DNA of 64,000 nucleotides, taken from contig NC_081408.1 of the NCBI RefSeq assembly GCF_030272615.1, forward strand, positions 340,352,793 through 340,416,792, read 5' to 3'. Under the pieces are notes generated by a model. The model was not told the origin of the DNA, made no database searches, and saw only the letters and a list, made by a program, of their open reading frames with translations. Position 1 is the first letter of the stretch. The number at the start of each line of letters is the position of its first letter. Source of the stretch: Cryptomeria japonica (taxonomy: Eukaryota > Streptophyta > Pinopsida > Cupressales > Cupressaceae). This document shows, one piece after another, positions 23,965-35,285 of the stretch. Position numbers and translations under genes: made by a program.

Positions 23965-24829
23965 GTATATAATGGGATACCAAAACCGATGATGGGGGAG
24001 ATAGATGGCTTGTAAGGGTTGTGGTATTATGTACTAGAGAAGTCTATGGGAATAAGAAGTATCTGTTGATGCAAATTGATTGTAATAGAGTATCTTCAAG
24101 TGTAGCTTTTGTATGCAATACCAATACAAAGATTAATATACAAGGTTTGTTGTTTCTATCCAAGATATTGTATACTTTTTGTGTTGATGAATTTATTCTA
24201 TCCTCTTGATAAACCTACTTTTGGGCTTGTTGTGATGTGCCATCGCATGATGCTGCACTAAATATGGAATTGGTTTTTTCATTATTTATGTAACACATAC
24301 TAAAACCTTCATAGTGATAGTTAATACTATCTCTTGAGCTGATTGAATTGGTTGTCCACAAAGTAACATCTATCTGCTTGGATAGAGGCACTGGTCTGTT
24401 ATTTATCTTCTATGGGTTGCGATTGTTATGCATAAGGTCCTTATCAGATAAACAATCTTCTGAATCCTATATGATCTGATTTGTACATGAATTCTACAAG
24501 TCTTAATTGCAATCATTTTCATAATACATTTTAATTCATTTTCTTTTATCAACATTCAAGAAGCATTAAAAAAACAACACATAATAAGGTACAATAGCAG
24601 GAAACTATTGCCATTCTTGCAGAAGGCTATCTTAATAAAACTTTAAATCCACTTTAAGTAACCTCTTAGTGCTTGAGAGAGAAAGGTATACCCACCTAGG
24701 TTTAGTGGAGCCTTAGGTGCAGATGGATTTGGTCTTCGACCATCCCTATTCATTGGCCAAGGCTAGTTGGATTAGTTAAGGGCTTAGCAAATCCTTAAGT
24801 TTTCCAATCTGTGGTTTTGGGCACTAGCA
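23965..24829. other. Single-copy spacer between the composite copies
   Basis: About 865 bp with no counterpart elsewhere in the window. An open frame of 62 codons at 24021-24209 has no recognisable feature. No RNA gene or repeat seen. Confidence 0.5.
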
Positions 24830-26291
24830 AGAGTAATTCCACCATATTGATGTTGCACTACTCTAACTTTCATGTGACATCCACTAAGATTGCAGTCTAT
24901 GGTGTCCACTCTACCACAATCATTAGTACATACTACAATTAGACCATTATAAACCCTCTAAGTGGAAAGATATTTGTCACACAATAAATCATCAACATAA
25001 AAAATCTCACACCAAAGCTTGTTAAAGAGACAATCCAATACACTCAAAACCATGCAATTAGTTGCCAATATTAATGCAAGGTCTGAAATTTTCTTAATCA
25101 ACATCGTAGGGTGACCATTAAACATTGAAATGTGAGATCAAGCGAAGGAACCAAATATAAAACCTCATTCCCAATGAGTTGCATGTATGCATTATCTTCC
25201 TTGCAAGAAATTTCTTAGTTTTTATAATAATCTATTGTATACCTTATGATGGCTCCTTCTTCTTTGAACTATCCTCTTTCTTCTACGATAATTTCTATTC
25301 TAATCTTGTCTTCTTCAAGAGATGTTGTTAAAGCCTTTCTCCTCATCCTTCTATTGTTTCCCCTTCATCCTTTGTTTTCTCTTCCGACAGTAGGATTTCA
25401 CTCTCTTCCCCTCCTGGTGAGATTATAGATGATTATATTGCTTGGAATATGGTTTATACATGGAGAAAAGGTCATGTGTCCTTTTCTCTTCCTCTTCCTT
25501 GGGTTGAGTAAGAGTTGTCTTTGCTTGAGGTTGAGATCTCTGGTTCCTACTAATTCGATGCTCTAATAAAAAGCTTTGTCTCTACTTTCTTTTTGGATTC
25601 ATTGGTTGTCTCACAACTTGTGAAATTCTTCTTTCCTACCTACTAGGCTATTATGTAAGGGTTTGGGTCTTCTCCCAATTTACGTAATTAGAACATATTA
25701 AATATATTTATATAAAAACATTAAACATAAATATATTAAATATGTATATATTAGTATATTTAAAAATATTATATGTATAATAACAAATAATATGTATACA
25801 TGCATATTCATATTTTTATAAACATAATTTTAGGCATACTTTTATGTATAATCTATGTATACTCAGGTATTTATTTATAAGCTATGCTTACTTCTTTGTA
25901 AATATATTTTTATGTTTCTTAGTTTCATGGTCCTTATAAAACATGTTGAATTCTTTCAAACAAAAATCACCTTCACTGTCAGTCCTCAAACACTTAATAT
26001 ATTAAATTCTACCAGTCTAATTTTCAACCAAGGATTTGAAATTCTTAAATTGACTTAAAATTTTAGATTTACTCATGAAGAAATACAAATATAAATTCCA
26101 AGGTTATACTATAGTCATCTATAAAAGAGATAAAATAAGTAAATCTAGCTCTATCAAAGGAACATTAATAAGACCAATCACATATGAATTAATATAATAT
26201 AAAAACCTATAATACTTATGATAACTAGAATGAAAATAAACATTATGTTTTTAACCATAAACATGTAATGTTAACAAAAAAGAAACTTGAG
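24830..26291 (-). pseudogene. Block A, copy 2, left of the LINE (copia fragment and unknown pieces)
   Basis: Counterpart of 15170-16607 with the same antisense copia integrase start, the same AT-rich part (25680-25860) and the same 60-codon plus-strand frame (25246-25428). It is interrupted at 26291 by the LINE and resumes at 35286 with the same text as 16608 onward. Confidence 0.65.
26273..26291. repeat. LINE target-site duplication, left copy
   Basis: The 19-bp text aacaaaaaagaaacttgag is repeated exactly at 35267-35285. The uninterrupted paralogue at about 16590-16608 (cagaaaagaaacttgag) shows that this sequence occurs once at an empty site. The A-rich half may partly be the element's tail, so the true duplication is between about 11 and 19 bp. 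Confidence 0.9.
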
Positions 26292-26335
26292 CTATTGGTG
26301 GAGGGTACCCTATTACAACTTTCACAGCTTCAAGC

Positions 26336-28053
26336 ATGGAGGGAACAACAGAGTGAACACCATCTGCAGGGGGAAATTTGAATTCAAGAAATAGAGGGAA
26401 CATCAATGTTGGGTCCTCTGGGTCTGAATCCACTACAGCTCGAGGACATATAGCTAGTGATGAGGATGGAAGATAGGATGGGGACCCATGAACATGGGAC
26501 CCTCCTCCCGATCCTAAAAATTTAAAAAATATGCAAGATTCCTGCCCCGAGGCAGTGCAGGCTGATTTAGGTACTACCAAGGAGGGGTGAATACCTAAAC
26601 CATGGAATAGCCTCTTCGCTAGACATGCCTCTAGTAAATCGACTGGTAAATCCTCTCTCCCCTTTGTGAAGGATATATTAGACAATATAATAGGTAAACA
26701 TCTGATTGAGGTTCCAGATTTGGTTATTGATCATAGCATTTCTTTAATGACTCTCTCTTTGGTGGGAAAATTTGTCGGACCTCGACGTAATATTGAGGAT
26801 GTTAGATCCTTTGTTAAAAGAAAGTGGAGAATGAAAGGACAGGTTGAAGTTTCTGCCCTGCTAAGGGGTTTTTTTGTGTTTTCTTTTTCATCTGGGGAAG
26901 ATTTGGAAGTAGTTCTAAGTGGAGGCCCCTGGATGTTTGGTAAATCATCTCTTTCTTTAAGAAAATGGACCCCTAAAATGGAACTAAATGATTCCTTTTT
27001 GAATCTGCCTCGGTGTGGGTTAGACTGCCTGGACTACCATTAGAATACTGGGTGGAGGATGTTTTCTCAGGAATTGCTAACTCCTTTGGGGAGCTTATTG
27101 TGATAGACCCAATGACTACAGCTCGCAAGAGACTTGTGTATGCATGAATTTGCATCAACATTTCACAAAATATGGATCTCCCAAGTACCATTGATATAAA
27201 TTCTAAACTTGGGTTATGGGAACAAACCATTGAATTTGAATCTCTCCCTTTTGTGTGCTTTTCTTGCAAAAAAGAAGGTCATTGGGCTAAGGCTTGTCCC
27301 AGCAACCCTAAAAGACCTATGTTCAAAGACAAAAACATTAATAAACCGGTATGGAAAGAAAAAAATAACAACAAAGTCTGCAATAAGGCAAAATAAAAAA
27401 GTGGAAATCTGATTACAGAAAATCAGGAAAATGAATCCAGTGACTTAACTAAAGACCCTACTTTGAACGGGAACAAGAAGAATGCAACTAAGGAGTTTGA
27501 GATCAAAATAGGTAATACCTTTGAAGCCCTTCAGTTGTAAGAAAAGGAGGATAAAATCAGTACAGAGACCCTTGAGGATGGTGAGATTGAGGATATCACT
27601 GACTTGCATCATGAGGAATGATATGAACCCATGTCAAAGAAAGAAGAACCCTATTTAGGAAAAGAGCTTCAGGACTAGGAAATAGAAATGAGAAGGAGTA
27701 ACAAGTTTGGATCACCACAAGAAAACTTAAATGCATTATTCTATAACATAGAAGTAAATATGACCACTTCACCCCAGAAAAGAGAAAAGCTTTGGAGTAA
27801 CATACAAGATGAATCCAGGGCAGAACAACAAGAAGAAAACATGATAGAAAATGAAAAGAGAATTAAGACCAAGAAGACAAGAGATCCTAATGGAGTAAAA
27901 ATGAGAACCAGATCTAAGGCAGATTTTGGGGCATCAAGATCCCCACTAGGATGCAAAACCATGAAATGGCACAGGGACCAAGAGAGTAAACAAAGCATAG
28001 CTGATGGAAGGCAGAGAACTATCAAAGAGTCCTACCCCCAGGTCTCAAAATGA
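26336..28053 (+). pseudogene. LINE ORF1: DUF4283 plus CCHC zinc knuckle
   Basis: RNA-binding nucleocapsid-like protein of about 570 codons. ATG 26336 is the first in the element and in frame with the domain. The DUF4283 domain spans about 26700-27060 (KWRMKGQVEVSALLRGFF; later VWVRLPGLPLEYW). A frameshift at about 27005 falls just before that last motif. The zinc knuckle CFSCKKEGHWAKAC (C-x2-C-x4-H-x4-C) is at 27260-27301. The tail is highly charged and ends at 28053. Stops include a TGA near 27145, where Arg (CGA) is expected, and four more between 27394 and 27680. The stop overlaps the ORF2 start codon as ATGA. In plant L1s this protein coats element RNA; this copy is inactive. Confidence 0.88.
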
Positions 28054-31015
28054 AGGTAATATCATGGAACATCAGAGGCCTAAATGGTCTCAATAAATAG
28101 GATATATTAAGGAATCTTATTCGAGATCAAAATCCGGATATTATCTTGATTCAGGAAACTAAAATGAGCAAAGAAAAAGTGGAGAAAATTAAGTTTTTTT
28201 AAAATGGGGGAGTCTGTGGCAGTAGCTCAAATGGCACCTCTGGAGGAGTTGCTATATTCTAGAATAAAAGCACAACTTCTGGAGATATGATTGAAGAGGA
28301 TGGCAATATTCTATCCTTAAATGCTAGAAATATTTTTGATGAGAAGGAATTTGTTATAACTAACATCTATGCCCCTAATTCCAAACATGCTAGAAGTAAA
28401 TTTTGGGAAAAAGTTCAGCAAAAAAGGATTAATTTCTCTATGAACAGTTGGATTGTAATGGGAGATTTCAATACTCCTCTACAAGATAGAGAAAAATTTG
28501 GAGGTAGTCAAGCTCAACCTGAAAGCAGATCCGACCTGATGGACTTTATCAATGACAATGCTCTCATTGATCTAGATCTCAGTGGAGCCTCCTACACTTG
28601 GTCAAACCGAAGAGATGGGGAAGATCTTATCTAGGTAAGACTTGATAGAGCTCTTCTCTCTAATGATTGGATTCTTTCTCATAGTTGTTCCCTTTCTGTC
28701 ATTGATAGAATTGGATCATATCATTATCCCATTTCCTTTGTTGCTGAGAACTCTAAGAAAAATCAAAGATTCCCCTTTCGCTTCCAAAAGATGTGGATAT
28801 CCCACCCCAATCTTGAAAAGTCCATTGCTGAATGGTGGAATCTTGATATTAATGGAACAACCATGTATAAAGTTGCCAAAAAACTTAAACATGTCAAAAC
28901 CAACATTAAGACTTGGAACAAAAAGGTCTTTGGTGATATTTTTGATTCAAAGAAAAAGCTAAAGGAGGAACTGAACCATATTCAAATCTCCATCCAGAAA
29001 GAGGGCTACATAAAGTATTCCAAAGCCATGGAAGATAAAGTCCTTGAAAACATTCATACCATAATTTCAAGGGAAGAAATATATTGGAGACAGAGATCCA
29101 GGGCTATATGACTGAAGGCAAGGGACAAAAACACTAAGTTTTTCCACATGACTTCCCTAAAACATAAGGCAGCTAATAGAATCACCAAGTTAACTATTGA
29201 GAACAACACTCTAACAAATAAGGATGAAATCAGGGATGAAGTTGTTAGATTCTTCAAGTAGCTCTTGTCTAGTAATGAGGATCTTGATTAGACCCATCAA
29301 CTCAATCTGGTCAACAATATTCCTAATATTATAAACCCTTTTCAGAATAAGACTCTTGTTGCCATCCCGTCTGCTGAAGAAATCAAAAAAGCTATCTTCT
29401 CCTTTCAAGGGGATAAAGCTCCGAGCCCTGATGGATTCGCTATGTTTTTCTTTCAAGAATTTTGGAATATTGTGGGGAAGGATACGGTTAATGCGGTAAA
29501 AGAATTTTTTGGGTCCAGAAGAATCCTTAAGGAGTTGAATTCCACTTTTATTGCCTTAATCCCCAAAGTTGTTGGGGCAGATTCTATGGGAAAATTTAGG
29601 CCTATTAGTCTATACAACTCTTTCTATAAAATAATATCAAAAGTGATGATGACTAGAATGTTGGTGATGCTTCCCTTCATCATATCTGAAGAGCAAAAAG
29701 GATTTGTTCCTGGTAGACAGATTCTTGATTCAATCATTCTTGTTCATGAGAACATACACTCTCTCAACGCTACAAGGAAAGAAGGTTTCTTGATAAAGTT
29801 GGATTTGGCAAAGGCTTATGATAGATTTGAATGGGATGTTCTATTTAAAATCATGGGGGCTTTTGGTTTTGATGGTAAGGTTATCAAAATAATCAGAGAA
29901 CTAATCACTACTCCTATGTTCTCTATTTTGGTTAATGGATCTCCTACAAAAAATTTTAAAAACTCTAGAGAGCTAAGACAAGGAGACCCCATATCACCTA
30001 TCCTTTTTACCATTCTGGCTGAAAGTATGAGTAGAATGATTCATAAATTGAAACAAAGAAAAATTATCAAAGGTCTTCAACCTTCTTCTGCCAATGTGTT
30101 TTGCACTCATCAACAGCTTGTTGATGATACTATCATCATGGGATATTCTTGAGTCAAGGAGGCTGAAGCCTTCAAAACTGCTCTCAACTCCTATGCTTTG
30201 GCAACTGGTCAACTGGTTAACTGGGACAAATCAGCTATGTACTTTCTCAATACTCTAGTCATAAGACAACAGAGAATAGCCAATATAATTGGTTGTAAAG
30301 TGGACTTGCTGCCTTCTACCTACTTGGGTCTTCCTTTAGGGATGGCTCCCCCAAATTCTTTCTGGAATATGATCATTGATAAAATTAATAAGAGACTTGC
30401 AGGATGGAAAGGTTCAATGTTATCTCAAGCTAGGAAAATGTAGCTCCTCCAAGCAACTCTTCAAAATCTCCCTGTTTATGCCCTCAGTCTGTTCGGTATT
30501 CTGGCTAAAATTGCTGAAACTATGGAAAGAATTAGAAGCGATTCTTATGGTCAGGTGTTGAAGAAAAGAAGAGAATACCTTTGATTTCTTGGGACAAGGT
30601 GTGTAGACCAAAGAACAAAGGAGGGTTGGGGATTAAAATTATTAAAACTTTTAATAAAGCTCTTCTTGCCAAGCAATTATGGAGAGCTTTTGACACTAAG
30701 AAAGACTGGAGGCAAATTTGGTTTGATAAATACATTAAGAATCAGACTATCCAAGGGATCCTCAATGATGAAGATATCCCTACTGGATCTTTCATCTGGA
30801 ATAGTGTAACCAAAGCCATAAAAGTTGCAAAAGCTGGAGCTGGATGGGTCCTTGGAAAAGGTGACAGAATAAGGTTTTGGGAAGACCCCTAGATGAAGAA
30901 TGAAGCCCTATTTGATCAAAACAACAATCAAGTCATTGAAGAATGTAAAAGGAGGTTTGGGCTAATGGTTTGTGACTAATGGAAGGAGAATAAATGGGCC
31001 AATCTTGAGGACATC

Positions 31016-31024
31016 CATCCTAGT
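31016..31024. repeat. 9-bp target-site duplication, left (catcctagt)
   Basis: Matches catcctggt at 32016-32024 with one mismatch, exactly 1,000 bp away. Reading ORF2 up to this point and continuing from the second copy restores the frame. Confidence 0.82.
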
Positions 31025-32015
31025 GGGTGAACTCACAATACTGGTTCCCACTTTTTGACCAACTTTGACACTTATATGAATATTTTGAAAAAAACCTTCA
31101 CTTTCCGACACCTATAACTTTGAAATCGTTAAGAATTTGAAGATGATATAAACTAGTGATATTTAACACCTTGTTTGTAGATTATAAATATATTTTTTTC
31201 AAATTTGTTTGAATTAAATTTTATTGATTTTTCCATCTCCCTCAAAAAGTAGTTTTTTACAGCAAAAAACATTTTTTAAGAGTGATGTGTACCCCGAAAT
31301 GCATAATTTTTTTTCTATAAATGATAAAAACTTAATTCTTTTGAATTTTGGTTTGTAACATCAATACCCAGGGCATGCAGTTAGTTTGATAGTGATATGT
31401 TGAATATTTTTCATTTTATTACGTTTTGAAGTTTGACTAATTATAATTTAGATACAGGTGTACATTTGAACACATAACTTGTTCTATATATATCAAAATT
31501 CAATTTTATTTTATTTTTGTTAGAAAGAAAACATCTATACCTAGTGCATAGATATTTTCAGAACTTTTTTGAATTAGTATACTATTTTTCCCAATGCATT
31601 GAACAAAGAAGTTCATGTTCGGTGAAAAACCTACATTCATAAGAAATAAAATAAAAATATATTAATGAAATTAAATATATTAAAAGTTATACTATTTGGA
31701 AAGCTTATAATAAGGACTAAATACTTAAAAAAAAAAAAACTTTAAAAAAAATTAATTTGACCCCCCAAAAGCTAACATTAAATTGGTTTTTTATCAGCAT
31801 TTGATAGATGCAAAGGAGACTCCATTGCAAGTATGATTTAGAAGTAGAGAGGTTCTATCCAAGAAATTTTTATCTAAGAGATTTTGATTTAAATCTGTTC
31901 AATTAATTACTTAAAATGGGACCTCTTAAAGCTTAAATCATTATATTTTCTAAAAAATGTATGATTTCAGCAAAAATCAGGATGTACCAAAAAGTGGGAA
32001 CCAGCATTGTGAGTT
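31025..32015. mobile_element. 991-bp non-autonomous TIR element, Mutator-like
   Basis: Terminal inverted repeats of 28 bp (31030-31057 and 31988-32015) match at 27 positions; both contain ctggttcccactttttg in their own direction. The 9-bp target duplication points to a Mutator-type element. Five extra bases (gggtg) lie outside the left repeat, so the right end has probably lost a few bases. The interior is AT-rich with no coding frame, so the element was mobilised in trans. The superfamily call is inferred from the duplication length. Confidence 0.78.
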
Positions 32016-33258
32016 CATCCTGGTCTTTCCTCTATTCAGAAAGAGTTGTTGTCCTTTTCCCCTAACAACAACTATGATGATGTTTTCCTCTGGAAAAGTG
32101 ACCCTAAAGGTGAATTCACAGTTTCTTCTGCTTATAAAAACACTTTTTCTCAAATCCACAATCCCTTTTGGAATAAAGTTTGGAACATCATCTTGATCCC
32201 TAAAGTCAACATGTTCTTTTGGCTTGCTTCCCATAATAGTATCCTTACTATTGATAATTTAATTCGAAGGGGCTTCAATTTCCCTAACAGATGTGAGCTC
32301 TGTCAGAAGGAGGAGGAATTAGTTGATCACCTATTTTTTCATTGCTCCTTCACTTGGGAAATCTGGTGTAAAATATGGGAAAAATGGAAAATTAATTGGG
32401 TCATGAACAAAAGCATTAAGGATATAATATGGCAATGGAATTATCCTACCAAATGCCAAATTATTAAAAACTTGTGGTCCCTGACCCTCCCCATGATATG
32501 CTGGGGCATTTGGAAAGAAAGGAATAACAGGATATTTAGGGAAGAAAAGAGTAATACTCAGGTTGTCTTTGAAAAAATATGCAGAGCTATAAAGGAGAAC
32601 ATCAACATCCCTCACAAGAATAATCAGCAATGGGCTATTATAAATTTGAATGATATGGAAAAAGGCATTATTACTGAATGGAACCTGATTGATAAGGTCT
32701 ACAGAGTGGATAACAAGAAGAAGAGAGAAAACATTGTTTGGAGGTTCCCTGATTATGACTAGATAAAGGTTAATTTTGATGAGGTTGCCAAAGGGAACCC
32801 TGGAAAGGCTGGTGGAGGTGGAGTTATCAAAAATGCTCAAGGAAGGTGTATTGCTACTTTTGCTTCCCCTTTTGGAATCCAAAACAACCATGTGGCTGAA
32901 GCTATGGCCATGCTTAAGAGCCTCCAGTTAGCCTAGGAATTCAAATTTAAAAAAATCTGGCTTGAAGGGGATTCCTTAAATATTATACAAGCCCTCAAAG
33001 GGATTAGTTTAGTCTCCTAGAATATTGCAAATATTATTAAAAATGCTAAGACTATCCTTAATAACTATGTTAGCATTATTTTAACCCATACTTTTAGAGA
33101 GGGTAACAAGGTAGCGGATATCCTTGCTAATGAAGGGGTTAATTTGGAAAAGGGGGTCAAATATATAGGGGAAGATCACATTGAGTGGGAGACTAAGGAA
33201 CAATTATATTTTGATCACCTTAATGGAGCAAGCAAATATTATGATTGAATTTTGGGGA

Positions 33259-35091
33259 ATGAGTACCAATGATAGAGTTTGGAAGCGGATGAACTGCCAG
33301 TCTATGAGTGCTTCTAGGTATCATAACCAAGAACACATGTGTGCGAGAGGTAATTGTAATAATAGCTAGGTTCGTATGAACATGAAAGGCAATTTCAAAA
33401 TTGTGAAAGTATCTTTTCAAGGAGAAACTAGAAACACAGAGTTTTACTTGCGGGCCGAGAGTTGTAACAGAGGTGATTGTGACCTGGAAAGCAGAATGGG
33501 AGGAAGCCTTAATAGGAATGAACCGTCCGGTTGTGAGCACTGGAAGAGTGAAAGGAAGGTGTGGAGAAGGCTCCACCGACATGGGTTCACAGATTACATG
33601 GAGAAGCTCCATGGTAGTAGAAGCTCTATTTCTTAGGGGTTCGCAAAAAGCTGGAGCAATAATAGGGCTACCTTGTTTGGGGAAATCTGGCACATTGATG
33701 AAAGCTTGAACTCGGAGGTAAAAGGGCTCAAGATGGAGGGGACCAAATTATATAGGGATAGAAAGTACACCGCTGAGGCCTTCAAAAACTTCCCTAAGAT
33801 GGAGGACAAGAAGAACAACCTAGAGAAGAAGGATAATATATCTTACTTCACCCCCCAACAGGTAAAACCTTTCTGGCAAACAATTCTTAGGGCATTAATG
33901 GAGTATTTAACTATGGATGGTAGGTTTACGAAAATTTACAATTATCACTTTGCCATCCTAAACCACTTCTGCCATGGGGTGAAAATTTCTTTGCCCTTCT
34001 ATCTTGCTTCTTCTCTTAACAAGAGCTTGGTCGACCACATTAAAAAACCTAGCTCGTACCCTCTTGTGCACCAGGGTCTCATTCTACTGATTTATGAATA
34101 TATGAAGAATAAGACTAGGGAAACAAAGGATGACCCTTTAATTTTCAATGCTCAAACTTCTGAGAAAAGCATAAACTTTGGTTCGATTGAGGAGACCAAA
34201 ACCCCTACCCATAAAAAAAGGAAGATTATTGTGCAGGAAGAAACAGATGTGCTTTGTGAGGAAGAAGAAGGAAAAAATAATGAAGAAATTTTTGAAAAGG
34301 AGATCAATAAGGAGTAGGAGTATGGGGAAGGAGAGGAAGGGGGCAATTCTGAGAATTGTCAACATAATATTAAAGGCTCAAAAATTGAGAAAGAGGCTCT
34401 AAAGCCTAAGGAAGGTGAAAACCCTAATGCGGAGGAGACAGAACAAAGCAAGGACTCTGCGGAAACCATTCTAGATATCGCTCGCAATTGCACCCTTGAA
34501 TTCTTCAATTTTTAGAAGTGGGTGGTGGAAAACATTACCAGCATGTAGGGTAAACAAAGGGAGTTGGAAGTTAAGATCAACAAGTTGATCAACATGTTTG
34601 ATTCTGGGAAGTAGCACGAGGAGATGGAGAATAGTGAAGCGGAGGAAGAAATGGAAATGGAAGACTGGCAAGAGAAAGACTTGATTAAAGGTGACCTGAA
34701 ACACCTGGAAGACGTCATCAAAATTCTGAAGGAACAAGTGGAGGAGGATAAGGACAATGTCAATGCTCGGATGGCTAGAAACGAGAAAGCCCTAAAAAGC
34801 CTTATGGATCATAGCCTCCAGGTTCTAAAAGTCTCCTCCTAGAACATGAATGTGCTGGTGAATCACCTAGAAAAGAAAAACTAGAAGAAGAACCTGGTGG
34901 TTATTGAAGATGCTCCTACTTCCAGCCTAACCCACTAGACCTCTAGACACAGAACTAGGCAGACTACGGCGGAGAAGGAAATGAAGATGAAAGATAGCCA
35001 GACTGCTCAAGAAAATACTGATTTGAGAAAAGTGGCAAAAGCTATGATACTTTTGGTACAGGATGCAGAAGAAACCATGAAGAATTTCTAA
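33259..35091 (+). pseudogene. LINE ORF3: extra 610-codon frame, helical plus coiled-coil
   Basis: A single frame from ATG 33259, 10 nt after the ORF2 stop, to TAA 35089. It contains nine TAG codons (33367, 33634, 34315, 34513, 34546, 34612, 34840, 34882, 34936), no TAA or TGA, and no frameshift. The N-terminal part is rich in Asn, Arg and Trp. A helical domain lies at about 33790-34120 (SYFTPQQVKPFWQTILRALM; HQGLILLIYEYMKNK). A very acidic and lysine-rich linker follows (34130-34470), then a coiled coil (34660-34860; HLEDVIKILKEQVEEDKDNV). No enzymatic motif is visible. The helical block resembles that of the gene at 8480-12079. It lies inside the LINE's target duplications, so it belongs to the element or was captured before insertion. 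Its role is unknown. Confidence 0.7.
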
Positions 35092-35266
35092 ATTTTGTCT
35101 TTTGCTAGGCTTGGGGCCAATTTCTTGCTGGCCTTTCGCTATCCTTTCCTTTGTTGCTGGTCTTTTTGCTGGTGTTTTGCTGCTGTTGTATTTTGTTGCT
35201 ATATTGAATATCTTTCTTATGTATCTGGGTTTCAGGTCCCTTAAAACCTATTTTTAATTAATCAAA
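35092..35266 (+). other. LINE 3' end and A-rich tail
   Basis: Follows the ORF3 stop. Contains repeated ttgctg/tttgct text (35100-35200) and ends cctatttttaattaatcaaa directly before the target duplication. There is no canonical long poly(A). Confidence 0.7.
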
Positions 35267-35285
35267 AACAAAAAAGAAACTTGAG
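35267..35285. repeat. LINE target-site duplication, right copy
   Basis: Exact 19-bp match to 26273-26291. From 35286 the sequence continues as copia block A, matching 16609 onward. Confidence 0.9.

Larger units (their letters stand above)
28050..33248 (+). pseudogene. LINE ORF2: endonuclease, reverse transcriptase, RNase H
   Basis: About 1,400 codons once the 1,000-bp insertion at 31016-32015 is set aside. Domain order: apurinic-type endonuclease (28050-28760; MKVISWNIRGLNGL, IQETK, WIVMGDFNTPL); reverse transcriptase (29400-30450; FRPISLYNSFYKIISK, KLDLAKAYDRFEWD, LRQGDPISPILF, and LVDD where most relatives have F/Y-x-DD); zf-RVT-type Cys/His module (32080-32370; FFWLASHNSILT, CELCQ, DHLFFHC); RNase H (32765-33150; VNFDE, HVAEAMA, EGDS, VADILAN). 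There is one frameshift near 30535. Stops: TAG at 28098, 28260, 28632, 29259, 29289, 30441, 30890, 32760, 32934 and 33018; TAA at 28200 and one near 30977; TGA at 29109 and 30150. The protein would nick target DNA and prime reverse transcription; this copy cannot. Confidence 0.9.
26292..35266 (+). mobile_element. Plant L1 LINE with three ORFs, near full length
   Basis: A non-LTR retrotransposon of about 9 kb bounded by target-site duplications, ending in an A-rich stretch. A 44-bp leader precedes ORF1 (26336-28053), ORF2 (28050-33248) and an additional ORF3 (33259-35091), followed by about 175 bp of 3' sequence rich in ttgctg-type text. A 991-bp inverted-repeat element splits ORF2. All three frames are pseudogenes but retain frame over long distances. 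The third ORF is unusual: plant L1 elements are generally described with two. Confidence 0.9.

Noticed and set aside
33259-35091. TAG as a sense (Gln) codon in ORF3
   Set aside because: No precedent in plant nuclear genes. ORF1 and ORF2 of the same element also contain frameshifts, TAA and TGA, so decay at CAG sites is the simpler explanation.
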